In this document: piece by piece, positions 28,987 to 41,498 of the stretch
Position numbering within the stretch: position 1 is the first letter of the stretch
Layout of the letters: every line of letters begins with the position of its first letter
Source: Brassica napus
Lineage: Eukaryota > Streptophyta > Magnoliopsida > Brassicales > Brassicaceae
Assembly: GCF_020379485.1 (NCBI RefSeq)
Contig: NC_063445.1
Coordinates: 53,903,422 to 53,967,421, forward strand
Length of the DNA: 64,000 nucleotides
Reading direction: 5' to 3'
The notes under the pieces: generated by a model
Databases searched by the model: none
What the model was told of the DNA's origin: nothing
The model's input: only the letters and a program-made list of their open reading frames with translations
Program-made: the position numbers and the translations under genes

Positions 28987-31900
28987 ATGGCTAATACGGC
29001 GAAGCAGAGCGCTACCCTCGCTTACCCCGACAGATTCTACGCCGCCGCATCGTACCTCGGCCTCGACGGATCTGCACCGTCTTCCGTGAAACAACTCAGC
29101 TCCAAATTCTCCAACGACACCGCGCTGCTTCTCTACGCGCTTCACCAGCAGGTCCGAAACAAATTATCTATTTCGAAATTCCACTAGATCTAGTGATCTA
29201 AACAACACACGATCGATCGTATTGCCTTGTTAATTGATTTGCGACTTGGCTTGTTCATCGTTGTTGTGATAAAGAAAAGGCTTTACATGTTTAATCAGGC
29301 CACTGTAGGACCTTGTAATACACCAAAACCTAGCGCGTGGAATCCAGCTGAGCAAAGCAAGTGGAAAAGGTTTGTCTCCCACCGTAAGGGATCCTAATCC
29401 TAAGCAATGTATAAGATAAATGGGCCAGGCAAATCCACTTATCACCAATTGGTTTTAGGTTTGGAAGCCCATCTAGCTTAAGAGCTTCGTAGTATGTTGG
29501 AGAGTAGTTTTAAATGTGGTACTTTTGTTTACATCCATGGGGAATAAATGAAAAAGAGTTGCATTTAACTTTGGTGTGTGTACTGTATGCAAAAATGATG
29601 GTCACATGCCGTGGGAAAGTCATCTTAGAGATTCCCATTTTGCAAATACAAACCTACTTCGTTACCTTAGGATAATATGGTACTTGTGTGATTTCCTAAG
29701 AGATGTATATGTTTACTAGTTGGCAGGGGCTTGGAACCATGCCCTCCATTGAGGCAAAGCGTCACTTTGTGAAAATTCTGGAGGTAACCAACAGAGAATT
29801 TTTTATGCCCCTTTTGCTTAATTTGTGGATCATCGGCTAAATTCGGCCTATATTCCTCATTTTTAAAAAAGGAAGGAGATTCTAGTTGGTATCCAAATCC
29901 ACCGAACTCTGTCCCAGATCCTGCTATAGATGTCCAAATCAGTGTGAGTTTTAAATCCCAAATTAAGAAATTTCACTTCTTATACATAGTATCAAGTTTC
30001 AGTTTGTGCATGTATTGCTTAGCAAATGCCAGTTCCACGTCTGAGGTGTATTTAACACCATTCCATGTTTAAGTTCGGACTTTTCATTCCTTTTCCTAAA
30101 GAGATGTATCTTACTCATTTAGTAATTGGGATTGATTCTCTGTAGCAGAGCACAAAGGCCGAGCCGAGTGTTGAGAATGGAGGTTCTTTTGGTGAGACAA
30201 TGACGACCGCTACAGAGGATGGGCGGTTGATGGAAACCCAAGATAAAGATGTAGTTTTGGAAAACCCAAATACTATTTCTGTGTATAACCAGTGGACGGC
30301 ACCACTTACATCAGGCCATCCACCAAAAGCTCGGTATGAGGTATTATTTTATCTAAACATCTTGTGGAACATCAAAGAAGAGTATCTCTTCGTGTATCTT
30401 CTCTCTTTTCTAACTCTTGTTTATTAAACTCGATTCAGCATGGAGCAGCGGTTATTCAAGATAAGATGTATATGTATGGTGGAAACCACAACGGGCGTTA
30501 TCTGGGTGATCTTCATGTAAGCAACTTATAGCATTCTTCGAAAAGCATTAGCTGTATCTAATCAGAATATTTGGTTTCAGTTTTGCCTACCTTCAGGAAT
30601 CTTCTCCTATTATTTTTTGTGGAATAAAAGCATATTTTCTGTAAATGGTGTTTGAAATACAGGTTTTAGATCTAAAAAACTGGACTTGGTCAAGAGTTGA
30701 AACCAAGGTTGTGACTGAATCACAGGAAACATCATCTCCAGCAACACTAACTCACTGTGCTGGCCATTCGTTGGTTTGTGTTCTAACTATTATTTTTTTC
30801 TTTGGTTTTCTAGCCTTGATATATCAAAGGCAAGGTTGGAAGTACAGTAATCTCCTCATGATATCCACATGCTACTAGTTTATAGCAGAAAATAATCTTG
30901 AAATACGTTATTCTCACTGGCCTTCCCTTTTTGTTATGTAGATACCATGGGACAACAAGCTTCTGTCTATCGGTGGCCATGCAAAGGATCCCTCAGAATC
31001 AATTCTAGGTAAGAGTTTAAACACTTATGAAGTTGCTAATTTCAGGTAAGTTATAGTTTTGTGCATACTAATTTTGTATATCACTTTTTCTTCTGTTTTC
31101 TCGTCACAGTTAAGGTCTTTGATCTGCATACCTGTACATGGTCAATCTTAAAGACAGATGGAAAGCCACCGGTACATCATCTTTTCTCCTAAGTTTTTCT
31201 GATCCTTATATGGGAAACTTTTCTATCTAGTAACCTAGTAAACTTTCCTTATATGAAAATTGGCTCTCTTTCTCCCTTCTTAGTATTCTCTGGTGTTAGT
31301 GTTAAGTTGCATCCGAATGCAATTTATTGATCTTCTTTCTGATATTTGAAATGGAGTATGTAGTTTGGCTTCTTCGACACTATGTTTATCACTCTTTCTT
31401 GCTTGCAGATTTCACGTGGAGGCCAGTCAGTGACTCTTGTGGGAAAAAAATTGGTGATATTTGGCGGCCAGAATGTAAATAAATCGCTTCTGAATGATTT
31501 GCATCTACTTGATCTGGATACCATGACCTGGGATGAGATAGATGCCGTGTAAGATCCTATGACGTTTCTGCATTTTATTCAATTTTTTTTAAGAATTCAA
31601 GTTATTTGTTTAAAAACTAGATACAAATTCAGAAATTGAAGGAAATTTCACAAATCCGCCAGTTATCAACTTTCCGCAGTTCAAAGTTAAACTTCTGTCA
31701 ACTTGCAGGGGTTCCCCTCCATCTCCAAGGTCTGATCATGCTGCTGCAGTGCATGCTGAGCGCTATCTTCTAATATTTGGCGGAGGATCACATACAAATT
31801 GTTTTAGTGATCTGCACGTCCTTGATCTGCAAACTGTATGTTAAGCTTCTCTTTTTCTCAACAACGCTCTTTGTTGGCTTCTTAACATATGTGTTTCCAT

Positions 31901-33387
31901 ATTATAGATGGAATGGTCAAGACATGCACAACAAGGTGAAGCCCCAACTCCACGTGCTGGACACGCCGGTGTGACGATTGGGGAGAACTGGTTTATCGTT
32001 GGCGGTGGAGATAACAAGAGCGGTATGTTTTGCACTTTTCCCTTTGAGACTCTTAAATCTTCCCAACAAGCATGTGTTACTTTTTACGTTACATCACTGG
32101 AACCTTTCCTGGAAAAAGAAAATAACTTTCTAGTGTGATTAATTGTGATGCTTGCTGGTACTTTTACCGCAGGGGCATGTGAGACTGTTGTATTAAATAT
32201 GTCAACTCTTGCGTGGTCAGTACTCACAACAGTCCAAGGAGGTGCACCTCTCGCTAGTGAGGTAGTTTAAAGTCATTATTCCATAAACATGAAACTTGAG
32301 TAAATCTCTTGTGATTTCCTTTCCATTCTTCCAGAATTGAGCTGAAAATGTTCTTGATAACAGGGATTGAGTTTAGTTGTGAGCTCATATAATGGTGAAG
32401 ACGTAATCGTTGCTTTTGGTGGATACAACGGACGTTACAACAACGAGGTACTCATAGATACATTGTCCTGATTTGTGTTTTTTTTTTCAACTCGGTTGTT
32501 AACTCTGTATTTTGCCAATCACAGGTGAATGTTCTTAAACCAAGCCACAAATCAAGCTTGAAATCAAAGATTATGGAAGCTTCTCCTGTGCGTGATAGTG
32601 TTTCTGCTGTTAACAACGCCACCACCAGAGATATTGAGTCTGAGATCGGGGTGAGCCAAGAAAGCAAAGTACGGGAAATTGTCATGGATAATGTTAACTC
32701 CGGATCAAAGGTATCTTCCCGCATAACGTTTCCCTCCTTAAAATGTGAAAATATTGAAGAGATTTGAAATTTTATCTCTGTTTTTTATTTTGTCATTTTG
32801 AATATGAAAATCCATAGGTTGAAGGTAAAAGCGAGCGCATTATTACATCCCTTAGATCGGAGAAGGAAGAACTGGAGGCATCACTGAGCAAGGAGAAGAT
32901 ACAAACTCTGCAACTGAAGGAAGAGTTAACAGAGACAGAAACGCGAAGCACGGAGTTATACAAGGTAATATACTAATATGTAATACTATTGCCTTCAAAA
33001 ATTAGTTCCTAATCAGTCTTTCATTTTTTGTATTTGATGTATAGGAACTTCATTCTGTGCGGAGTCAACTTGCAGCGGAACAGTCAAGGTGTTTCAAGTT
33101 AGAGGTAATTAGATTCTTTACCAAGAAAGTTACTTTTCCTTCCTTTTTGAAAACGTATTGCAAGTTCCGGGTTGATTATCTGAACTTCTCTAAGTGCCCT
33201 TCAGGTTGAAGTTGCAGAGGTAAGACAAAAGCTTCAGACAATGGAAACACTTGAAAAGGAACTCGAACTACTCCACCGTCAAAGAGCGGTTGCGTCTGAA
33301 CAAGCCGCCGTCAACATGAATGGCAAACCACAAAGCTCTGGTGGCGTCTGGGGATGGCTTGCTGGAACTCCTCCGCCAAAAACTTGA
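28987..33387 (+). CDS. ACBP5: Acyl-CoA-binding protein with kelch repeats (class IV ACBP)
   Basis: A cytosolic protein that binds long-chain acyl-CoA esters. Exons: 28987-29151, 29299-29369, 29720-29783, 29872-29943, 30146-30340, 30439-30516, 30663-30773, 30942-31008, 31110-31171, 31409-31548, 31709-31835, 31908-32022, 32173-32261, 32364-32447, 32525-32710, 32818-32964, 33045-33104 and 33205-33387, in frame, 671 aa. The N-terminal ACB domain (about residues 14-105) has YPDRFYAAASYLG, LLLYALHQQATVGPC and the WQGLGTMPSIEAKRHFV helix; about six kelch repeats follow (MYGGNHNGRYLGDLHVLDL, LVIFGGQN, LLIFGGGSH, FIVGGGDN, VAFGGYNGRYNNE), then a coiled coil near the C-terminus ending GVWGWLAGTPPPKT. 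Position suggests ACBP5 (At5g27630), but length is close to its paralogue ACBP4. The acceptor of exon 4 (29871) follows an A-run and is the least certain splice site. Confidence 0.92.
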
Positions 33388-34892
33388 TTCCCCCCCCATT
33401 AAGTTTTGTTTTTTCCATTACCAGCCTCTTCTTCTACATCTTACTTTTAGAAATCATACAGAAATTTTGTTGGTACACTTTGTCGGAGTTGGTTCTTTAC
33501 TGAAAATAAGGTGTAAATGGGTGTATCTACAATCGTATGATTGAGCTTTATTATTATTGCCATTTTGAAGATTTTTATATATGTATGTATATATGGTGGT
33601 GAATTGTGCTTGGATTAAGATACTGTTATAGAGTGTAACATGATTTATTGTACTAGGTGTACTTTCTCCGTTATGTGGATGCACCCTAAAGGCTAAAGCC
33701 AAGCATCATGATCCAGAAAACGCAAAGGAAGATGATGAACTGCAGAGCCAATGGCACCAGCCACAACCAACACCAAAACATCAACCTTGAATCCTGCTTG
33801 AAGAAACCACGCGATGAACCAAGCACTAGTAGCAACCATAAAATGTTTTTTTTTTTTTAGTATTCAGGATGTGGTGATATATAGTATGTTACATATTACT
33901 CAACTTTGTTATTTTGATCATGTATTACCAATTTACCATTCATAAGGGATCTCTCTATATACCCCCCTCTTGCTCTCGTTGTTTCAGTTTTCGTGTTTTA
34001 ATTTTTACCTCTACAGGCCCATGCACTGATAAGGTTGGTCTAAACAATACCTAGCTTTCTTTTCTTAAATTAAAAAAGGTAATTATTATTACCTCGGTTT
34101 TTTATACGAGTCATGCGATCATCACGAAGGATTCGAACTTCGAAGAATCAGAGAGAGAGAGAGAGAGATGGGTACCAAAGCTGCTTCGAACACTGGACCC
34201 CAAGTGGAAATGACATAACCACAACCAACTGGACCAGGTTCGCTTTGGTGCCTTTGTTCCTATTGTCCGAATCTTATTACTTAAAAATAAAAAATTTGAG
34301 TGGCCAGTTTAATTACTAGATGAAAAACAGTAAAACACTCGATCAACTTTAAATCTTTAATTAAATGTTATACGAAATGAAACCATTTGTAAGTATTTTT
34401 GTTTTAAATGACACGAACAAACATAGGCCGACTTACCTCCGTTGTCAAATAGGAAAGCAAATACCCATTAAATCAAAATAAAACAAAACCCAAGTAAAGC
34501 AAAAAATCAACTGCAGCTGAAGTAGCTACATCGCACGCTGATGAGCAATTTAAATGGGTCTCTAATGAGGCTCTTCAATCAGGCACAAATAAAACCTAAT
34601 ACAATGATACATCATTTATTCAGCTAAAACAGAAATTAACGAACTACTTTGATTAATACTACTAACTTTGCCATAACTCTACATTCAATTTCTCAAGTTC
34701 AATCTTTGATGAATAACAAGAATGAGATCCAGAAAGATATTTTATTTTTTTTATTCGATTAGACAGAAACTCAGAAACATAACCAGAGAAATTAGTTCCT
34801 TCATTACAAATGTATAAAAACATAAATCTTCAATAGGTTTCACAAACCAAACATTAAAGAGAAACCCTAAACAAAACAAAGCGACACCGTTT
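33388..34892. other. Intergenic region between ACBP and H2A.W
   Basis: It contains the ACBP 3' UTR, a short minus-strand open frame (33693-33839, listed separately), a GA repeat (about 34151-34169) and AT-rich spacer. The H2A.W 3' UTR lies below 34,892. No larger gene is visible. Confidence 0.5.
33693..33839 (-). other. Short hydrophobic open reading frame (48 codons), uncertain
   Basis: On the minus strand an ATG at 33839 opens a frame beginning MVATSAWFIAWFLQAG, followed by a strongly hydrophobic stretch (VDVLVLVVAGAIGSAV), ending at a TAG at 33693. It could encode a tiny membrane peptide or be chance or the relic of a lost gene: Arabidopsis has genes between ACBP5 and HTA7 that are missing here. 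I recognise no family. Confidence 0.2.
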
Positions 34893-35429
34893 TCAACCCT
34901 TCTTGGGAGACTTCTTAGCCGGCGAAGAAGCTTTCTCTTTCTCACCGTGAGACGAACCAGTAGTCCTCTTAGGAAGCAGAACCGGGTTGATATTCGGAAG
35001 CACACCCCCACTCGCTATCGTCACACCGTGCAACAGCTTCCCCAGCTCCTCATCGTTCCTTATCGCCAAACAAAGATGCCTCGGGTTTATCCTGTTCTTC
35101 TTGTTATCCCTCGCCGCGTTCCCAGCTAGCTCAAGAACCTTTAACATAAACAGATAAAGATGATTAGAATCAAGATCCGTAAAAGATTTCAATCAGAGAG
35201 ATCTACGGAAAATTATTACCTCGGCGGCGAGGTACTCGAGAACGGCGGCGAGGTAGACCGGAGCGCCGGAGCCGTACCTGATCGCGTAACGGCCTTTCTT
35301 TAGGTAACGAGCGATGCGGCCGACGGGGAACTGGAGACCGGCTTTGACGGACTTGGAGACGCTCTTCTTGCGGTCTCCTCCTCTTCTTCCACCTCTCGCT
35401 GCCTTGGTTGCTGGTGGTGATGACTCCAT
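34893..35429 (-). CDS. HTA7: Histone H2A.W variant
   Basis: A core histone variant that marks plant heterochromatin and helps compact and silence transposon-rich chromatin. Two exons, 35220-35429 and 34893-35138, join in frame to 151 aa. The histone fold shows [39 protein letters not shown] and [16 protein letters not shown], and the docking domain [17 protein letters not shown]. The long C-terminal tail ends [10 protein letters not shown], with SPKK-type minor-groove-binding motifs that define H2A.W. No SQ dipeptide occurs in the protein. Synteny suggests HTA7 (At5g27670). A copia retrotransposon begins 165 bp upstream of the start codon. Confidence 0.93.
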
Positions 35430-35593
35430 CGGATCTAAAGATAGTTAAGAGTACTGTTTGTGTAATGAGGACATAAGCAACATGTATATGTATATAAAAT
35501 ATCATGTTTATGCCACGCTGGCGATCCTAGTGTTAGTGAAGTTAACGGTTCAGATTGTATTTAGCTGGTTTTGATCCAACGGTCACTCTTTAC
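35430..35593 (-). promoter_or_regulatory. Remaining proximal promoter of H2A.W
   Basis: Only 164 bp of original upstream DNA lie between the start codon and the copia insertion. On the minus strand a TATA-like TTTTATATACATA lies at about 35485-35497, and GACCGTTGGATC (about 35573-35584) sits near the distal edge. The original upstream DNA resumes beyond the element at 41499, where the 5-bp target duplication TTTAC is repeated. Confidence 0.5.
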
Positions 35594-35742
35594 TGTCAGA
35601 AAACAAGAGTATGTATTAATCTTTAGGTCCAAGACCTTCTCTTTATACAAGGGTTTCATTCCTAAACTAGTTTTACAAGATATATGAAAATTAATGACAA
35701 TATATTCTAAGAGATATATATAGATATGTCAATATCCGAATA
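35594..35742 (-). repeat. Copia LTR distal to gag (3' LTR of the element)
   Basis: 149-bp LTR; lacks a 15-bp stretch present in the other LTR after GAGTAT. Its internal edge is where the hAT-like element inserted, so its last bases are duplicated at 36729-36742. Confidence 0.9.
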
Positions 35743-36732
35743 GAGATGGTAATCATGGACTTAGACCACGGGCCTGGCCCATAAAGGATTGTCGCGGGAC
35801 GGTATTGGGATGAGGTATTCTAGGCCCGTAAATTTACGGGCCTCGCGGGACGGATCTTTGCGGGACCGGGCTTTTTGCGGGATGGGCCGAAACGGGTCAT
35901 GCGGGATTACATGGATCCGCATTTTTTTCATTTCTTATTTTACATGAAAAAACAAGAGAGAGTGAGAAGAAAGTGATTCTTGTGACTTTTCCCCCAGAAA
36001 ACATAAGGAGTTCCGGTGATGATGATTCGAGATCCGGCGATGACGATTCGAGCTCTGGTGGTGTTTTGATTTGGTTTTATCTTTTTATTACACACAACTA
36101 TGAATTGCTTTATTACAATGTGAGATTTCTTGTTTAAGTTGATTGGTTTTGTTTTCAATACTATGAAATGGTGTTTTTCTTAAATTAAATTTGGTTACAA
36201 TGATGTTGTCTAGGAGAAAAGTTAGTTGTATATCATGTCACTTGTATAATTTGACAAAGTGATTCACGGTTTTCTTTTCTTTGAAATCCAAAGAATTACA
36301 AAAGAGATGGTTTGATGAAGACATACAACACTTAAGCCAAGTTATTACAAAGACAACAACTCAGTCAGATTCAAACTTAATAAAATCTTATGCTGATAAC
36401 CAAAAAAAGGCTTTTAACTCAAGAACGCAAGCACAAACAGAGCTTTATGGCATTGATTTTGATAAGGCTTTAGTGAATCTTAATGAGCTCTCTTCAACTC
36501 TCTTACACAACTCTTCCACTTGAACATTCATGAAGGAAACTGTAGTAGGCGGTTTGATAAGGAAGCATCCCGCGGGACGGCCCGCGAAGGTCTATATGTT
36601 CTGTGATACGGGTTTGGGCCGGCATTCTGAGGACCGCAGCCCGCGCGGGACAGGCCCGTTGTAACCCGCTCGATGACAAACCCGTCGTGGTACGAGACCA
36701 GACGGGATGGATAAACCTTTTTGACATCTCAA
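35741..36732. mobile_element. hAT-like element nested in the copia LTR
   Basis: The left end TAGAGATGGTAA and inverted right end TTGAGATGTCAA match at 9 of 12 positions, and the bases TATCCGAA flank both ends (35733-35740, 36733-36740), an 8-bp duplication as for hAT. The shared flank can be stretched to 14 bp (TCAATATCCGAATA), so exact edges are ambiguous. Subterminal DNA is rich in CCCGCGGG/GGCCCG motifs (35770-35900, 36570-36690), typical of Ac-like hAT ends. An open frame from about 36,281 to 36,523 (contains KELQKRWFDEDIQHL and AQTELYGIDFDKAL) has no transposase features and may be a captured host exon. Confidence 0.65.
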
Positions 36733-36749
36733 TATCCGAATACCCTCCT

Positions 36750-39700
36750 TCAAGTTGGAGAGTGTAGATTTTGAACTCCCAACTTGATATGAAATGCTCC
36801 AAACTCTTTCTTCCCAAGAGCTTTTGTCAATATATCAGCCAGTTGCATCTTTTTGGAGACATGCTCCGTTGTGATGAAGCCTCTAACTATCTCGTCTCGT
36901 ATAAAATGATAACTGACACCCACATGTTTAGTCTTCTCATGACATACCGGATTTGCCGTCATATAAATCGAGGAGATATTGTCACAATGAACCGGTATAG
37001 GGGCATCAAATCGAACTCCAAGTGTAAAAAGTAGATTCCTCAACCAAAGCAACTCTTGAATTGTATCAGACATCGCTTTATACTCCGCTTCCATCGATGA
37101 TCTTGACACTGTGTCTTGTTTATATGTTCTCCATGAGACCGGAGAATTTCCCATCTGTATAAACCGTGGCACCGTGCCATCAAAGATCGTCTAGTAAGAG
37201 GACATCCTCCCCAATCTGCATCACACCAAGCAGTAAGTGTAAGGGGCTGACCCGCCTTCAGCAACATGCCTTGACCAAGATTCCACTTCAGATATCTCAC
37301 AACTCTCATAGCAGCATCCATATGATCCTGTTTCGGAGTCTGCACAAATTGTGAGAGTATGTGGATCGCGTATGACAACTCTGGCCTAGTCAGTCGTAGA
37401 TAAATCAATCTCCCTACAAGTCCTTGATATCTTTTTGGGTCAGAGATTGTCGCACCAGTCGCACGAGCGAGTTGGTGATTCTGATCCATTGGAAACGACA
37501 CAGGTTTAGCTCCAAGCAGTCTTGCTTCAATGATAATATCCAGAGCAAACTTCCTTTGGCACAAGTATATACCTGATGCACTTTAGCCACTTTAATCCCC
37601 CAAAAATACTTGAGAATTTTGAGATCCTTCATCTTAAAACATGTACAAAAATAATTCTTGAATGTCGATATTACCTTAGAGGAATTACCAATAATAATCA
37701 AACCGTCGACATAGATCAGTACATGAATCTGAACTCCAGCTTGATTATAGACAAATAGAGAATAATCTGGAACAGACTGAATAAAGCCATAGTCTATCAA
37801 TGCTTTAGACAGTTTAGCAAACCAACACCTTGGTGTTTGTTTAAGCCCATAGAGAGACTTGTGTAACTTACACACTTTGCTTTGATCTTCCGCTCGAAAG
37901 CTCGGTGGTAACTGCATGTACACTTCCTCCTCTAGATCTCCATGCAAGAAAGCGTTATGCACATCCATCTGATGTACCTCCCAATCATGTGAAGCAACAA
38001 TCTCAAGAAAACATCTTATGGTTGTCATTTTCGCAACTGGTGTGAATGTTTCAGTGTAGTCCTCACCTTCCACTTGGTGATTCCAAACACAACCAGTCGA
38101 GCTTTGTACCGTTCGATAGTTCCATCAGCTCTGTATTTTATGCAATATACCCATCCACATCCGAGAGCCTTTTTCCCAGTTGGTAACGTTACCACAGTCC
38201 ACGTTCTACTATCTTCAAGTGCTACTATCTCATGATTCATAGCGTCTCAAAAATGTTCATCTTCCACGGCCTGAGCGTAATGCCTTGGAATTGTATTAAA
38301 GGTAATAGCTGCAAGAAAACATATGCGATCAGCTGAAAACCTGTCACATGACACAAAGTCTTCGATCGGGTAAAAAGATGTTGCATGAACTGTATTTCCA
38401 ACAAAATCTCTCAATCTTGTTGATCTCATTTTTGTTCTATAACCTCGGCCCAGAGTTTCTGCCTCATTGCTAGTATCTTCTGTAACTAACGCAGAGTCAG
38501 TAAGTCCTTGTTCCACACCTTCTAAGTTAGGGACAATACTTATTTCTTCAACTCCATCTAACTCGGTTGGAGAAAATTCTGTCGCACTCTGTCTCAGGCT
38601 CTGTCACAGCCCCTGCCTCGGACTCTATCCCTGCTACTCCTATCTCAACTGAATGATCATTATCCTCCACAATCAATTCTACTGGTGGAGCTAACATCTG
38701 ATTCAGGTCCGGCTCTTCCACCGGATCAGCCATCTGCGCAGGTGGCTCTGTGTTCTTGATATCCTCTTCTTCCACTGTCATACTAGAAGAAAATGGGAAT
38801 TCATCCTCCATGAAGACCACATCGCGAGATACAGAGATTTTTTTGCCCTCAAGATCATACACTCGCCATCCCTTCTTCCCAAAAGGATAGCCAACAAATA
38901 TGCTTCGCTTACTTCTGCTCGCAAATTTGTCTCTTCCATACTTTTGTTCATGAACAAAACACAAACAACCAAAGGTTCTCAGATGCTGAATCGGTGGAGG
39001 TCTCTGATACAACATCTCAAAGGGAGTCTTCCCTTTCAACACTACAGATGGAGTACGATAATCAAGTAACCCGCAGCTAGAGCACATTCCCGCCCCCCCC
39101 CCAAATTGTATCGGAAGAGATGCATGGAATCTTAGTGCTCGAGCTATAATTCAGTATGTGTCGGTGCTTCCTCTCAACACGGCCATTCTGTTGAGGAGTG
39201 CCAACAAAAGATGTCTCATGAATTACGCCATTATCTCTGAAAAATTCGGTCAAACAAATGAACTCACTTACATTATCATATCGCAAAGTTTTGATTCTGG
39301 TATTGAACAGTCTTTCAACCAAGGAGAAGAACTATCGAATTTTCATCGGTGCTTGTTGTTTGTTTGGCAACAAATAAAGCCACAAGTTTCGCGAGTAATC
39401 ATCTAAGATCGTTAAGAAATATTGTGCTCCGCATAAGGCTGGTGTTCTATAGGGTCCCCATAAATCGCAGTGTATTAATTCAAAAGGAGTAGTAGTCTTA
39501 TTCGAAATCAATGGAAATACATCACGAGAATGCTTAGCGCGGATACATACTTCACACGCTTTATTATTAAAAACACTAGAACTAGAAAAACCAGATATGT
39601 GGAGCTTGTCTACAACTTTATGAGATGGGTGTCCTAGTCGTCGATGCCAGACATCCTTCGACAAACGATCCGTACGTCCAGCCATCAACGTCACAGCTAC

Positions 39701-41203
39701 ATCCATGCTCCTAAAGAAGTATAATCCGCTCAGCTGCTCACCCGCACCAATCAGGGTCTTCGTGATGCGGTCCTGAATCGTACAAAGCTTATCAGACATC
39801 TGAATACTGCAGTGACTATCTCGAGTCAACTGAGAGACTGAAATCAAATGACAATCTAAACCATCAACCAAGAAAACATCTTTCAACTCAATATGTGATC
39901 CCATCTGAGCAACCCCTTTCTGATTCGATATAGTAAGTCTACCATCAGGAAGCTTAATCTGTATATGAGTCATACACCGAATATCAGTGATGTAGTCTCT
40001 AGAGCCGTTCATATGATTTGTGGCTCCACTGTCAAGTATCCAAGATTCAAAGAAATGATTACCCGTGAGGCGGTTTGGTGGCGGTAGCTTCCTTTCTTCC
40101 AGCATAGATACCAGTGTCCTTCACTGATTCTCATTCAAGCCACTGAACCCCACACGGTCTGCATCCGAGATCATCGAAGAGTTTAATCCCTGAGACAACA
40201 CACCTTGTCTCCCCATCGCATTCACAAACGCCATCTCCTTCCCTTTGTTCTTTATCTGATATGGCCCACTTCCATTGTTTGCTTTGTTTCTGGGTCGATC
40301 TCCCCACAAAGAAGGCTATCAAATCTGTCGGAAACAACTATCTGATCCATGACCCTTTCTCCCACAACTTCCACAGATTGTTCTCTTATCACGTTCATCT
40401 GATGATACTATCCCTCTTGGTTGCGTTTGCACGGCAAAACTCACCCCTCCGGTTTGTTCCATGTACGTACGCGATACCACTCTTGAGTCTTCTTCCTGTG
40501 TCAACTCATTATACACATCATCAAGACTCGGGAAAGGAACCCGTGACAGGAGAGCTAATCGTGTAGGAATGTAGATTTCATCAAGTCCCCGAAGAAATTG
40601 ATGAACTCGATCTTCATCACGCTCTTGTTCAAGCGCCACGTTGAGTTCACAAGTACAACTTCCACACTTACACCTCTTCAAGGGCCGATAGTCAGTCAGA
40701 GTTGTCCACAGCTTGTTTAGGTAGCCAAAGAATGTCTCAATCGGCTGTCCTTTCTGCTGTGCTATAGCAATCTCTGTCTTGACCCTCTGGATTTTAGATC
40801 CATTCTTCATCGAGAATCTCTTCTAAATATGTTCCCATAAGCTACGAGCCACATCATGATGCGACAGATTGGTGTGTATGTTTGCATTAATCGTTAGCTT
40901 CATCCAAGAGACCACCAAAGCATTGTTGGTCCACCAATCTTCCAAATCAGGCGAGTTTTGTCGTGGTTGGGGAATCGTACCGTCCACAAAACCAAACTTC
41001 TTTCTCGAAACAAGAGCAAGTCGAAGATTATTTGCCCACTCATCATAGTTCAAACCTCTCAGCAACGGTTGGGAAATAACACTTCTCGGATTGTCACTGG
41101 AACTCAAATCATAAGGAGAGATGGTTCTCCGCTGAACTCCACTCGTCTCCTTCACTTCTCCAGCTTTGACCAAAGCTCCATCAGTCTTCATTTCCTCAGA
41201 CAT
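36750..41203 (-). pseudogene. Copia gag-pol remnant
   Basis: From 41203 downward: gag with the UBN2-like region and a CCHC zinc knuckle (CGSCGRKGHGSDSC, near 40,340); protease with DSGATNHM (about 40,010); integrase with HHCC region and DLWGPY (about 39,450), later GTPQQNGRVERKHRH (about 39,180); reverse transcriptase from about 38,240 with VHQMDVHNAFLHGDLEEEV; and RNase H ending near 36,750 (ADILTKALGKKEFG). The chain is broken by several stops and frameshifts (for example near 40,820, 40,110, 39,080, 38,240, 38,075, 37,560, 37,170). The RT catalytic YVDD reads YVDG at about 37,700. The copy cannot make a working polyprotein. Confidence 0.9.
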
Positions 41204-41334
41204 CTCAACTCAACATAGTTTTGACTTTGATCAAATAAGAATGATGATCAATATGCCAGAACCAAACGACAATCAAGAAAGAGTGATGACCGGCGCGAGT
41301 AAAGAATTGAAACCCTAGTAGGGTTTTGATACCA

Positions 41335-41498
41335 TGTCAGAAAACAAGAGTATCGTAAAAGGTTTTCTGTATTAATCTTTAGATCCAAGACCTTCTCTTT
41401 ATGCAAGGGTTTCATTCCTAAACTAGATTTACAAGATATATGAAAATTAATGAAAATATAATCTAAGAGATATATATAGATATGTCCATATCCGAATA
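41335..41498 (-). repeat. Copia LTR next to gag (5' LTR of the element)
   Basis: 164-bp LTR adjoining the tRNA-Met-type primer-binding site at 41327-41334; outer flank TTTAC. Confidence 0.9.

Larger units (their letters stand above)
35594..41498 (-). mobile_element. Ty1/copia LTR retrotransposon (decayed)
   Basis: LTRs at 35594-35742 (149 bp, completed by the repeat at 36733-36742) and 41335-41498 (164 bp) begin TGTCAGAAAAC and end ATCCGAATA on the plus strand. They differ by six substitutions and a 15-bp deletion. Both outer flanks are TTTAC (35589-35593 and 41499-41503), a 5-bp target duplication. Coding runs on the minus strand. Next to the right LTR is a primer-binding site TGGTATCA (minus, 41327-41334) complementary to initiator tRNA-Met; a purine-rich tract (minus, about 36743-36757) lies next to the other LTR. 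Without the nested 992-bp insertion the element is about 4.9 kb. Confidence 0.93.

Noticed and set aside
34120..34150. GGATTCGAACTTC resembling a tRNA T-loop (B box)
   Set aside because: The surroundings do not form acceptor or anticodon stems; it is a short palindrome around TTCGAA.
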